Source of the DNA: Bacillus_P idriensis_A
GTDB taxonomy: Bacteria > Bacillota > Bacilli > Bacillales > Bacillaceae
Direction of reading: 5' to 3'
Length of the DNA stretch: 64,000 bases
Assembly: GCF_050483325.1 (NCBI RefSeq)
Contig: NZ_JBCMYF010000035.1
Span: 145,486 to 209,485 of the forward strand
The first letter of the stretch is position 1. Each line of letters opens with the position of its first letter. Position numbers and translations under genes: made by a program. The notes below the pieces were generated by a model that saw nothing but the letters and a program-made list of their open reading frames with translations, was not told the origin of the DNA and searched no databases. Shown one piece after another: positions 8,758 to 16,284 of this stretch.

Positions 8758-9168
8758 CTATTTTTTATGTATGGGTGTTTTTAGCTTTTGAACTGCATCT
8801 GACCATTTCATTGACTGATTTCGGTTTATTTCCGGAATCAACTCAATAGCTGCACGAAGATCAATTCCCTGAAGATACATGAGAAATTCTTCTTCTGTGT
8901 TCAGGTAGAGTCTTTTGCGCTCTAAAAGCGCTTCGTTTTGAATGATGCATATCAGTGCCATTATGTCTTTAATGCTCAGGTCTGACCCTTCAAATAGAAA
9001 AGGATTTTGTTCTCTGAATTTGTCTTCGAAATACCTCACATACAAAACATAAAACGTTTTCTCCATCTTCTTTGACACAATTGTGATTTCAGAGCGGTTA
9101 AAAAAATCTTCGGATGTATTCGGCATCTCTTTTACTAATTCATACCCTCTGCCATTTTTTATAATCAC
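8758..9168 (-). CDS. Hypothetical protein between ypuI and scpB
   Basis: 136-aa soluble, charged protein that I do not recognise. It has no signal peptide, membrane helix or catalytic motif. It ends in a basic tail (PIHKK) and contains a mid-protein hydrophobic helix-like stretch (IKDIMALICIIQ). The start is uncertain: the GTG at 9168 has no strong ribosome site, and an in-frame ATG lies at codon 15. It lies on the same strand as ypuI, 27 bp before it, so they may be co-transcribed. B. subtilis has no gene at this place that I remember. Confidence 0.6.
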   Translation of the reverse strand: MIIKNGRGYELVKEMPNTSEDFFNRSEITIVSKKMEKTFYVLYVRYFEDKFREQNPFLFEGSDLSIKDIMALICIIQNEALLERKRLYLNTEEEFLMYLQGIDLRAAIELIPEINRNQSMKWSDAVQKLKTPIHKK

Positions 9169-9198
9169 CTGATTTGCACCCCTATGCGTTTTTCATTC

Positions 9199-9229
9199 AA
9201 AAAAAGGAACAAAGATATTCCTTTGTTCC
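9199..9229 (-). terminator. Intrinsic terminator after scpB
   Basis: Minus-strand 9-bp stem GGAACAAAG/CTTTGTTCC followed by seven T residues, about 45 bp after the scpB stop. Confidence 0.85.
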
Positions 9230-9272
9230 GTTCTCCTCTATTTTATCATAGGTCATAAAGCAATTGTGTAAA

Positions 9273-9857
9273 TTATTTGATTTCTTCAAAAGTTTGATTA
9301 AAGTTTTCAAAAAAGAGATCCGCTTCTTCGTTAAAGGAGTCATCATCATCTTTTTCAGGAAGCGGCGGAAGTTCTTTTATCGTTTTTAATCCGAAGTATT
9401 CAAGGAATTCTTTCGTCGTGCCGTATAAAATAGCTCTTCCTGTTCCTTCAGCCCGTCCCACTTCTTTCACAAGCACTTTAGAAGTCAGAGTCTGCAGCGG
9501 ACGCTCTGATTTCACGCCGCGGATATCTTCAATTTCAGTTCTTGTTATAGGCTGACGGTAAGCGACAATCGCCAGAATTTCAAGAGCTGCCTGAGATAAC
9601 GCGGTGTGATTAGGTGTTTCAACCAATTTTTTCAAAAAGGCAGCATGCTTTTTTTTCGTCGTTAATTGAAAGACTCCGGCCACTTCAATCAATTCGATGC
9701 CGCGCTGTTTTTTCTTGTAATCATTCTGAAGTTCCAGTACGACTTCAGATATCGTTTCCTCTTTTGTTTCAAGAACGGACGCCAGCTGTTTCATTGACAG
9801 CCCTTCATCCCCTGCAGCAAATAGAAGAGCTTCAATGATGGATTTCCATTTTTCCAA
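9273..9857 (-). CDS. scpB: Segregation and condensation protein ScpB
   Basis: Winged-helix (kite) subunit of the SMC-ScpA-ScpB condensin that organises and segregates the chromosome. Diagnostic segments are EALLFAAGDEGLS at the N-terminus, YRQPITRTEIEDIRGVKSER in the second winged helix, and the acidic C-terminal end FFENFNQTFEEIK. I place the start at the TTG at 9857, which has GGGGAGG about ten bases upstream and gives 194 aa, matching the family. The open frame runs 18 codons further but that part is not ScpB-like. The start lies four bases after the scpA stop. Confidence 0.93.
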   Translation of the reverse strand: MEKWKSIIEALLFAAGDEGLSMKQLASVLETKEETISEVVLELQNDYKKKQRGIELIEVAGVFQLTTKKKHAAFLKKLVETPNHTALSQAALEILAIVAYRQPITRTEIEDIRGVKSERPLQTLTSKVLVKEVGRAEGTGRAILYGTTKEFLEYFGLKTIKELPPLPEKDDDDSFNEEADLFFENFNQTFEEIK

Positions 9858-9861
9858 GGTT

Positions 9862-10611
9862 TTAAGACCTCCCCAGAATATAAATATCAGAAAAATTTTC
9901 TTCTTGTTCAATCATGATGGTGTTTTTTTTCATCAATTCTAAGATGGCAAGAAATGTGACAACCAGGTGATCCTTTTGATCGGACGGAAAAAGCTCAGTG
10001 AATTTTCGCCGTCTTGGATTTTGCTTCAACTCCATAAGGATTTCATCCATTCTCTTTTCGATCGGTATTTCCTGGCGTGCAACTCTTGTCTGCAATGGTT
10101 TCTGAAGCTTCTTTCTTCGCATCATCTTCTGGAAGGCACCGAGCATATCGTAGATTGATACATTCATAGATTCTTTATCAAATACAGGCTCACCCGCAAA
10201 CTCACTTAAATCACTCGGGGGTTTGGTATAAACTTGAGATCGTTCTTCTTCCAAATGTCTCAGATCAACTGCAGCCTCTTTGTACTTTCTGTATTCAATC
10301 AGTCTTCTCATCAGTTCGTCCCGCGGATCTTCCTCAGGTTCAAACCCAAATTCATCCTCCACCAGCTCTTCCTCATGCTTTGGAAGGAGCATTCCGCTTT
10401 TGATGGAAAGCAGAGTTGCCGCCATCACTAAATATTCTGAAGCTACATCAAGCTCCAGTTCTTTCATCGTATGTATATAAAGCATATACTGCTCTGTAAT
10501 TTCAGCTACGGGTATATCGTATATATCAATCTCGAGCGTATTGATTAAATGCAATAGAAGATCGAGCGGCCCTTCAAATGCGTCAATTTTCACTTTGTAC
10601 TGCAACTTCAT
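9862..10611 (-). CDS. scpA: Segregation and condensation protein ScpA (kleisin)
   Basis: Kleisin subunit that bridges the SMC heads of the condensin complex. The N-terminus (FEGPLDLLLHLI) is the SMC neck-binding helix and the C-terminus (about residues 180-249) is the winged helix that binds the SMC cap. The middle is acidic and helical and would bind the ScpB dimer. Length 249 aa is normal. First gene of a tight scpA-scpB pair. Confidence 0.96.
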   Translation of the reverse strand: MKLQYKVKIDAFEGPLDLLLHLINTLEIDIYDIPVAEITEQYMLYIHTMKELELDVASEYLVMAATLLSIKSGMLLPKHEEELVEDEFGFEPEEDPRDELMRRLIEYRKYKEAAVDLRHLEEERSQVYTKPPSDLSEFAGEPVFDKESMNVSIYDMLGAFQKMMRRKKLQKPLQTRVARQEIPIEKRMDEILMELKQNPRRRKFTELFPSDQKDHLVVTFLAILELMKKNTIMIEQEENFSDIYILGRS

Positions 10612-10750
10612 CCCACCACTTCATTCTGTACCATTCATGTCGGCTACCCTATAGTATAGAACATTCTGCTTCCAATCAACAACACTTATTTTCACAGAAG
10701 AGGAGTCCTCAGGTTCAAAAAAAGTCCAGAAATTTGTGTTAATCGCCCAA

Positions 10751-10778
10751 ACAAACACAGGACCACCCACATAAGATA
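10751..10778 (+). promoter_or_regulatory. Candidate sigma-K promoter of the YjcZ-type gene
   Basis: AC at 10751-10752, then 17 bp, then CATAAGATA at 10770-10778. This fits the sigma-K pattern AC-N16/17-CATAnnnTA exactly. The expected start of transcription is about 15 bp before the AAGGAGG site of the small gene. Confidence 0.55.
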
Positions 10779-10816
10779 CCTATGTAAATGCAAGATACTT
10801 AAGGAGGAACAAGAAA

Positions 10817-10906
10817 ATGGGAGATAAAGGGTACGGTTCAGGCTTTGCATTAATCGTTGTGTTGTTTATTTTACTGATTATTGTTGGAGCTGCTTGGTTG
10901 TATTAA
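10817..10906 (+). CDS. YjcZ family small sporulation protein
   Basis: A 29-aa protein: a short glycine- and tyrosine-containing head (GDKGYGSGF), then a single hydrophobic helix (ALIVVLFILLIIVGAAW) ending in LY. This is the layout of the YjcZ/YuzC-like small sporulation proteins often annotated in Bacillaceae. A perfect AAGGAGG site lies about ten bases upstream. A sigma-K-like promoter precedes it and a strong terminator follows, so it forms a complete monocistronic unit. Function within the family is not established. Confidence 0.88.
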   Translation: MGDKGYGSGFALIVVLFILLIIVGAAWLY

Positions 10907-10986
10907 GAAAAGCGGCAGTGCTTTGGCCAGCGCATGCAAAGCGGATTCGTACTGCAGCACCTGGACAATGATTCAGATTTACCCCT

Positions 10987-11012
10987 AAAGTGCTCTAAAG
11001 TGAGCACTTTTT
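10987..11012 (+). terminator. Terminator after the YjcZ-type gene
   Basis: Perfect 9-bp stem AAAGTGCTC/GAGCACTTT with a 6-base loop, running into TTTTTG. It lies 80 bp after the small gene. Confidence 0.75.
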
Positions 11013-11087
11013 GTGTTTCATTAAAGGCAACTCTTAGAGTTTATGCTACACTAATCAATACATAAACATAGATTATGGGGTGATGGT

Positions 11088-11612
11088 TTGTATCCGAAAT
11101 CATATGTACAGTACCTTGTTCATTTTCACGGAGACCGCGATTACTTCGAATGCCATGAAGTGCTTGAGGAATATTGGAAAGAGGATTCTCCCGGGCAAAG
11201 AAAGATATACTGGGTCGGTCTGATCCAAATTGCGGTCGGCCTGTATCATCACAGAAGATGCAACTGGAAGGGCGCTCACCGAATGATATCCAATGCCCTT
11301 GCCATATTGGAGCAGGAAAAAGATGCTATCCTCTCCCTTGGTTTAAATCCTGAAAAAACGGCGGAACTTTTAAGAAAAAAAAGCAAAGACATCGAAAACA
11401 AACGTCCATATGAAAGTGTGAATCTGCCGATTGAAGACAGCGATCTTCTTCAAACATGCATCGATTATTGCAAAAAGCATCAGCTTCAGTGGGGGAATCC
11501 TAGTGACCTCTCCGATCGATTCCTGATTCATAAGCATACGATGCGGGACAGGAGCGATGTGATTGCGGAAAGGAAAAGCAGCCTGATCCGCAATCAGAAA
11601 AAAAACAGATGA
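11088..11612 (+). CDS. ypuF: DUF309 domain protein YpuF
   Basis: 174-aa soluble protein with the DUF309 signature near the N-terminus (DRDYFECHEVLEEYW followed by GLIQIAVGLYHH). The conserved H, E and W residues of the family are present. Its biochemical role is unknown; the family often lies near riboflavin genes, as here. The start is TTG at 11088, behind GGGGTGATGG; an ATG five bases earlier is in the wrong frame. It is convergent with ribT and shares its terminator. Confidence 0.88.
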   Translation: MYPKSYVQYLVHFHGDRDYFECHEVLEEYWKEDSPGQRKIYWVGLIQIAVGLYHHRRCNWKGAHRMISNALAILEQEKDAILSLGLNPEKTAELLRKKSKDIENKRPYESVNLPIEDSDLLQTCIDYCKKHQLQWGNPSDLSDRFLIHKHTMRDRSDVIAERKSSLIRNQKKNR

Positions 11613-11633
11613 AGCATATGCTTCATCTGTTTT
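11603..11633. terminator. Bidirectional terminator between ypuF and ribT
   Basis: Long perfect palindrome AAACAGATGAAGCA/TGCTTCATCTGTTT with A and T runs on both sides. It overlaps the last bases of ypuF and serves both convergent genes. Confidence 0.9.
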
Positions 11634-11984
11634 TTAATCGCAATCTGTGCATTTCTCAAAAAATGCTTTTGTATGTTCGTCCGGGATAACTGTTTTTGTC
11701 TTGTACTGTTCTTTTAATGCCGTCACCATTTTCTTGCCGATTCCCTGATGGCGATGCGAAGGGTTCACACTTACATGCTGAATCTTCACGTGATCATCAT
11801 CCTGAAACACTACTCCGATTGTTCCAATGATATCTTCATCTTTCCAAAGAAACAGCTGCCATTTCTCATCTGCTTCATATTGTTTCATCGTCTGCTGCAA
11901 ATGTTTTAAATCTTTTTCATTTGGCATAAAAGACAGAAGACCCATTGCAATTTTTTCAAAGCTTTTCTTATAGCGAATTAACAT
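11634..11984 (-). CDS. ribT: GNAT acetyltransferase-like protein RibT
   Basis: Last gene of the riboflavin operon. It is a 116-aa GNAT-fold protein with the acetyl-CoA binding loop SHRHQGIGKKMV (R/Q-x-x-G-x-G/A type) near residue 78. Its substrate is unknown; B. subtilis RibT occupies the same place. It starts 12 bp after the 37-aa ORF stop, with GAGGGG upstream of the ATG. Confidence 0.9.
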   Translation of the reverse strand: MLIRYKKSFEKIAMGLLSFMPNEKDLKHLQQTMKQYEADEKWQLFLWKDEDIIGTIGVVFQDDDHVKIQHVSVNPSHRHQGIGKKMVTALKEQYKTKTVIPDEHTKAFFEKCTDCD

Positions 11985-11996
11985 ATGAACCCCTCA

Positions 11997-12110
11997 TTAA
12001 CGAAATAACCTTCCGATTAGAGAAAGCAAAAACAATAAACTTGCGCCTATCATGATGTAAAATAAAATTCTTTCTTGATTTCTTCCTTTATCTTTTTGAT
12101 CTCGATTCAA
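11997..12110 (-). CDS. Small membrane ORF inside the riboflavin operon
   Basis: A 37-aa reading frame between ribH and ribT, with a TTG start and GAGGAGTG about ten bases upstream. The translation has a charged head (NRDQKDKGRNQER) and then one hydrophobic helix (ILFYIMIGASLLFLLSLIG) ending in RLFR, so a single-pass membrane peptide. It fills the ribH-ribT gap almost exactly and its stop lies 12 bp before ribT. I do not recognise a family and do not recall it in B. subtilis. Confidence 0.6.
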   Translation of the reverse strand: MNRDQKDKGRNQERILFYIMIGASLLFLLSLIGRLFR

Positions 12111-12174
12111 GAAGAATCACTCCTCAGAACATTATAAACAGTTTTCCGCGCATTTTAAACACTTTTGCCAAAAA

Positions 12175-12639
12175 TTAATCAATTGTACGCATTAAATTTG
12201 CCATTTCAATAGCTGAAACCGCTGCTTCATAGCCTTTATTCCCAGCTTTTGTTCCCGCTCTTTCTATTGCCTGTTCGATCGATTCGGTTGTCAGGACACC
12301 GAAGATTACCGGTACCCCTGTTGACATTGAAGCTTGGGAAACTCCCTTAGCTGCTTCATTGCAGACATAGTCATAGTGAGTTGTAGAACCTCTTATGACT
12401 GTTCCTAAAGTAATAACGGCATCATATTTGTTTGAAGAAGCCATTTTTTTCGCAACGAGCGGAAGTTCAAATGCTCCAGGCACCCATGCAAGCTCTACAT
12501 TTTCATCTTCAACTCCGTGGCGTTTTAAAGCATCCACTGCTCCGCTTAATAGCTTGCTTGTAATAAACTCATTGAATCTTCCTACGATAATCGCTACTTT
12601 CAATCCTGATCCGACTAAGTTTCCTTCATATGTTTTCAT
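12175..12639 (-). CDS. ribH: 6,7-dimethyl-8-ribityllumazine synthase
   Basis: Beta subunit of riboflavin synthase. It condenses 3,4-dihydroxy-2-butanone 4-phosphate with the ribitylaminopyrimidine to give lumazine. The 154-aa protein has the family's WVPGAFELP substrate loop, TLGTVIRGSTTHYD with the catalytic His, and GNKGYEAAVSAIEM at the C-terminal end. It follows ribBA by 15 bp. Confidence 0.97.
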   Translation of the reverse strand: MKTYEGNLVGSGLKVAIIVGRFNEFITSKLLSGAVDALKRHGVEDENVELAWVPGAFELPLVAKKMASSNKYDAVITLGTVIRGSTTHYDYVCNEAAKGVSQASMSTGVPVIFGVLTTESIEQAIERAGTKAGNKGYEAAVSAIEMANLMRTID

Positions 12640-12654
12640 GTATAGTTCCTCCGA

Positions 12655-13851
12655 TTATAAGTTTAATAAGTGTCCAAGTTTACTATGCTTTGTTTTCATG
12701 TAGCCTTCATTTTCTTTCTTAGATGGCATTTGAATAGGCACGCGGTCAACTACTGCGAGGCCATACCCTTCAAGTCCGGCTATTTTTCTGGGATTGTTTG
12801 TCAGCAGCTTCATTTTTGAAACGCCAAGATCTCTTAAGATTTGAGCCCCGATCCCATATTCTCTTAAATCATCAGCAAATCCAAGCTTGTGATTGGCTTC
12901 TACTGTATCGTACCCTTCTTCCTGCAGTGCATAAGCCTTCATTTTATTCAGCAGGCCGATGCCCCTGCCTTCCTGTCTCATATACAAGAGGATGCCGCTG
13001 CCGGCTTCCTCGATTTGAGCAAGCGCTGCATGCAGCTGCGGACCGCAGTCGCACCGGTTCGACCCAAATACATCTCCAGTCAGACATTCAGAGTGAACAC
13101 GGACAAGAGTCGGCTTATCTTCTGAAATCTCCCCCTTAACAAGGGCAATATGTTCTTTTCCGTCGAGGATATTTGAATATCCGACTGCCCTGAACATGCC
13201 GAATTCAGTCGGGAGTTTTATATCCGCTTCTCTTTTCACGAGAGCATCTGACATATTGCGGTAATGAATTAGGTCCTTGATAGTAATCATTTTCAAATCA
13301 AGCTCTCTGGCAATTTCAATTAAATCAGGAACCCGTGCCATTTCGCCGTCTTCTTTAATAATTTCACAAATTACGCCGACCGGGCTCACTCCGCAGAGTT
13401 TAGCCAGATCAACCGCTGCCTCTGTATGTCCTGCTCTTCTTAAAACTCCGCCCTCTTTTGCAATGAGAGGGAAAATATGGCCGGGTCTTTTAAAATCAAG
13501 CGGCTCTGCATCTTCTTTTAATATAGCTTTAATGGTTTCTGAGCGTTCTGATGCACTGATTCCCGTTTTGGTTGTTTTGTAATCAATACTGATCGTAAAG
13601 GCTGTGCCATGCGGATCTGTATTGTCATTTACCATAGGATGAAAATTAAACTTTTCAGCATATTCCTCTGTGAGAGGCACACAAACAAGCCCTCTGCCAT
13701 GTTTAATCATGAAGTTAATAACTTCAGGCGTTGCATACTCAGCAAGCGAAATAAAATCTCCTTCGTTTTCGCGGTCTTCATCATCTACTACGATGACTGT
13801 TTTACCAAGTTTCAAATCGTCTAACGCTTCTTTAATGGTATGAAATGCCAT
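12655..13851 (-). CDS. ribBA: Bifunctional DHBP synthase / GTP cyclohydrolase II
   Basis: Supplies both early precursors of riboflavin. The N-terminal half (about residues 1-200) is 3,4-dihydroxy-2-butanone 4-phosphate synthase with DDEDRENEGDF and the GHTEAAVDLAKL segment. The C-terminal half is GTP cyclohydrolase II with the zinc-binding CLTGDVFGSNRCDCG and RQEGRGIGL. I chose the ATG at 13851 with GGGGGAT upstream, giving 398 aa; the frame is open 39 codons further but that part is not homologous. Named ribA in B. subtilis. Confidence 0.96.
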   Translation of the reverse strand: MAFHTIKEALDDLKLGKTVIVVDDEDRENEGDFISLAEYATPEVINFMIKHGRGLVCVPLTEEYAEKFNFHPMVNDNTDPHGTAFTISIDYKTTKTGISASERSETIKAILKEDAEPLDFKRPGHIFPLIAKEGGVLRRAGHTEAAVDLAKLCGVSPVGVICEIIKEDGEMARVPDLIEIARELDLKMITIKDLIHYRNMSDALVKREADIKLPTEFGMFRAVGYSNILDGKEHIALVKGEISEDKPTLVRVHSECLTGDVFGSNRCDCGPQLHAALAQIEEAGSGILLYMRQEGRGIGLLNKMKAYALQEEGYDTVEANHKLGFADDLREYGIGAQILRDLGVSKMKLLTNNPRKIAGLEGYGLAVVDRVPIQMPSKKENEGYMKTKHSKLGHLLNL

Positions 13852-13865
13852 GATGATCCCCCATT

Positions 13866-14510
13866 CTAATAAAAACCATTTTCTTTTAGAAAGTCCGGTG
13901 TTAAAGACGAAGATTTTGAATCTGACTGCATCACAAACTTTTTGACATATTTTCCGAGCATATCGCATTCAACATTTACGGTATCCCCTGCCTTTTTGCC
14001 GCCTAGAACGGTTTCAGACAATGTGTGGGGAATAATTGATACCGTAACTTTTTCATCCTCTAAACCAAATATAGTCAGGCTGATGCCGTCAATGGCTATC
14101 GAACCTTTCATGACTAATGATGACGTTATTTCTTTACTCACCTTGATCTCATAGTAGACCGCATTGGCTGAAGGCTTTTTGCGGATGATGATTCCGGTGC
14201 CGTCCACATGCCCTGTTACAAAGTGGCCTCCGAATCGTCCTTTCGCGGACATCGCCCGCTCCAGATTGACGGATGAACCAGTCTTGAGCGAATTCAAGGA
14301 AGTTGCTTTGACCGTTTCGGGCATCACATCCACTGTAAACGATCCAGAAGTGTAGGCTGTTACTGTTAAACAAACGCCATTAACGGAAATACTGTCTCCG
14401 AGGTTCACATCATCTAAAATTTTCTCTGCTTGGATGGTCATTTCAATCGCACTCTCTGTTCCCTGCATTCTCTCGATTGTCCCTATTTCCTCAATGATTC
14501 CTGTAAACAT
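13866..14510 (-). CDS. ribE: Riboflavin synthase alpha subunit
   Basis: Dismutates two lumazine molecules to riboflavin. The 214-aa protein starts with the family hallmark MFTGIIEEIG and has two tandem lumazine-binding repeats (about 1-97 and 98-200), each with a SISVNGVCLT or SIAIDGISLT segment. The ATG has GGGGTG upstream. Called ribB in some Bacillus literature. It lies 7 bp after ribD. Confidence 0.97.
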   Translation of the reverse strand: MFTGIIEEIGTIERMQGTESAIEMTIQAEKILDDVNLGDSISVNGVCLTVTAYTSGSFTVDVMPETVKATSLNSLKTGSSVNLERAMSAKGRFGGHFVTGHVDGTGIIIRKKPSANAVYYEIKVSKEITSSLVMKGSIAIDGISLTIFGLEDEKVTVSIIPHTLSETVLGGKKAGDTVNVECDMLGKYVKKFVMQSDSKSSSLTPDFLKENGFY

Positions 14511-14517
14511 TTCCTTT

Positions 14518-15606
14518 TCACCCCTCTTTTTTTACACAGACTAGTTTAAGATCATCTCCGAGTACCTCAGTTTCTTTTATTCTTAGTCGAATCGCCTCAT
14601 TTATACGGCTGAAGCCTGCACCGGCTACTGCAGGAGGGGCCTCTTTTCCGCCGATGAGCATCGGGGCAGTATAACTCACCACTTGATTGAAGAGCCCGCT
14701 TTCTATAAAACTGCCATGAATGGAGGCGCCGCCCTCTACGAAGAGGGATGTGATGTTTCTTTCTCCCAGCAGGTGAAGAAGACTTTCAATCTCAATAGCC
14801 GGAGTATTCATTTGGATGATAACTGCGTTTTTCTTTTGAAAAGACTCTATTCTCTCAGAAGCAACTTCACTGCCGGTAATAATCCATACAGGTGAAAGGC
14901 CATCGTTGACCAAAGCAGCGGTTTCAGGAGTTCTAAGGTGCGTATCCAAAACAATTCTGACTGGCTGCTTTTTCGTGTTTTCAAGCCGGCAAGTCAGGGA
15001 TGGATCATCTTTTAACACCGTTTCCACTCCAGCTAAAATCGCATCGTGAAATTCCCGGTATTTATGAACATCTTTCCTTGCGGAGTCACCTGTAATCCAC
15101 TTGCTTTCACCTGTGACAGTAGCCGTTTTTCCATCAAGGCTGCCTGCCCATTTTAATGTGACAAAAGGACGTTTCGTTTGAATGTAATGGAAAAAAACGT
15201 TATTCAGCTCTTCTGCTTCGTTATTTAACACGCCTGAAATCACTTCAATTCCAGCCTCTTGAAGCTTCTTTATTCCTCTTCCTGCTACTAGCGGATTCGG
15301 GTCTTCCGCTGCAACAACCACTCTTTTCACCTTTGAAGAAATGAGCAGGTCAGCACACGGAGGTGTTTTCCCGTGATGACTGCAAGGCTCAAGCGTCACA
15401 TAGACGGTTGAGTCCTCAGCTTGTGAGCCTGCCATTCTTAGAGCATGAACTTCAGCATGAGGTTCGCCTGCTTTTAAATGGGCGCCCATTCCGATGATCT
15501 GTCCATTTTTCACTACAACAGCTCCAACGAGAGGGTTAGGACTTGTCTGTCCGGAACCTTGTTCTGCGAGCTGAAGGGCCACTTTCATATAATCCTGATC
15601 ATTCAA
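14518..15606 (-). CDS. ribD: Bifunctional pyrimidine deaminase/reductase RibD
   Basis: Deaminates and then reduces the pyrimidine intermediate of riboflavin synthesis. The N-terminal zinc deaminase domain has HAEVHAL and PCSHHGKTPPC. The C-terminal reductase domain (about 145-362) has KWAGSLDGKTAT and VEGGASIHGSF. The open frame extends 54 codons upstream into the riboswitch leader. I place the start at the TTG at 15606, which has AGGGGGA six bases upstream and gives 362 aa, the normal length. First gene of the rib operon. Confidence 0.95.
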   Translation of the reverse strand: MNDQDYMKVALQLAEQGSGQTSPNPLVGAVVVKNGQIIGMGAHLKAGEPHAEVHALRMAGSQAEDSTVYVTLEPCSHHGKTPPCADLLISSKVKRVVVAAEDPNPLVAGRGIKKLQEAGIEVISGVLNNEAEELNNVFFHYIQTKRPFVTLKWAGSLDGKTATVTGESKWITGDSARKDVHKYREFHDAILAGVETVLKDDPSLTCRLENTKKQPVRIVLDTHLRTPETAALVNDGLSPVWIITGSEVASERIESFQKKNAVIIQMNTPAIEIESLLHLLGERNITSLFVEGGASIHGSFIESGLFNQVVSYTAPMLIGGKEAPPAVAGAGFSRINEAIRLRIKETEVLGDDLKLVCVKKEG

Positions 15607-15632
15607 TGCACTGTCCCCCTTAGAATAAAAAT

Positions 15633-15666
15633 AAAAAAGCCCAAGGTAATAACTACCTGGGGCTTT
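15633..15666 (-). terminator. Expression-platform terminator of the FMN riboswitch
   Basis: Minus-strand hairpin AAAGCCCCAGGTA/TACCTTGGGCTTT (one bulged C) followed by TTTTTT. It lies between the FMN aptamer and the ribD start and is the expected FMN-dependent premature terminator. Confidence 0.85.
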
Positions 15667-15756
15667 GTAAGGGATTTCAGTCACATATGCATGCCAAACA
15701 AGAGTACTATTCATCTGTTTTTTCAGAAAAATAATACCCGCGCGTTCACATTGTGT

Positions 15757-15897
15757 TCCTTCTCCCATCCAGACTGTACTGTCGGCTCCAGATTTTCACT
15801 AGATCCACCGTCCGCAATAAATGCAGCCGGGTCACGGACTTAAAAGCTTTTGCTTTATCACCGCCGGTTGGGAATTTCACCCTGCCCCGAAGGAATT
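15757..15897 (-). promoter_or_regulatory. FMN riboswitch (RFN element)
   Basis: The leader of the rib operon contains the conserved RFN blocks on the minus strand. These are CTTCGGGGCAGGGTG, AACCGGCGGT, GTCCGTGACCCG, and the 3' block GACAGTACAGTCTGGATGGGAG. Together with the downstream terminator this gives FMN-controlled attenuation of ribD-ribT. Confidence 0.97.
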
Positions 15898-15925
15898 CAA
15901 TGAATATTAAATTTTCCTTTATCCT

Positions 15926-15954
15926 ATCTTATCGGGATATCTGAAAGAATGCAA
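15926..15954 (-). promoter_or_regulatory. Sigma-A promoter of the riboflavin operon
   Basis: TTGCAT, a 17-bp spacer and TAAGAT on the minus strand, about 30 bp upstream of the RFN element. Confidence 0.75.
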
Positions 15955-16040
15955 TGATTTAATCTCTACGTTATGTGATGGGAGATTGGCGGGAATGACC
16001 ATTTTATTATTTCATTTTGGATAGCAGCTGATTTTAGAGA

Positions 16041-16260
16041 GGATGCATTTTTGCTTTTGGTACCCTCTATTCCTTGTCCCCCCCATTTATAGGGATGCAT
16101 TTTCGCTTCTTGGCAGCCTATATCCCTGGCCTTCCCTTTTATAGGGATGCATTTTTGCTTTTTGGTACCCTCTATTCCTTGTCCCCCCATTTATAGGGAT
16201 GCATTTTTGCTTCTTGGTACCCTGTATCCCTAGCCCTCTCTTTTATAGGGGTACATTTTG
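16041..16260. repeat. 52-bp tandem repeat, four copies plus a partial fifth
   Basis: The core GGATGCATTTT(T/C)GCTT recurs at 16041, 16093, 16145 and 16197, with a diverged fifth start at 16249. The period is exactly 52 bp each time. Each unit continues with TTGGtAnCCTnTAT and a C-rich block (TTGTCCCCCC or close variants). Because 52 is not a multiple of three, the open frame across it on the minus strand is not a repeated peptide and I do not call it a gene. It lies directly downstream of the NERD gene. Confidence 0.92.
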
Positions 16261-16284
16261 ATTTTTAATTCCAATTATCTTTAC

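Noticed and set aside
13852..13968. Extended N-terminus of RibBA
   Set aside because: Overlaps the end of ribE in another frame; homology and ribosome site favour the ATG at 13851.
15966..16190. 74-aa minus-strand ORF with repeating GGQGIEGTK-like segments
   Set aside because: It is the 52-bp tandem array read in one frame. The period is not a multiple of three and no ribosome site is present.
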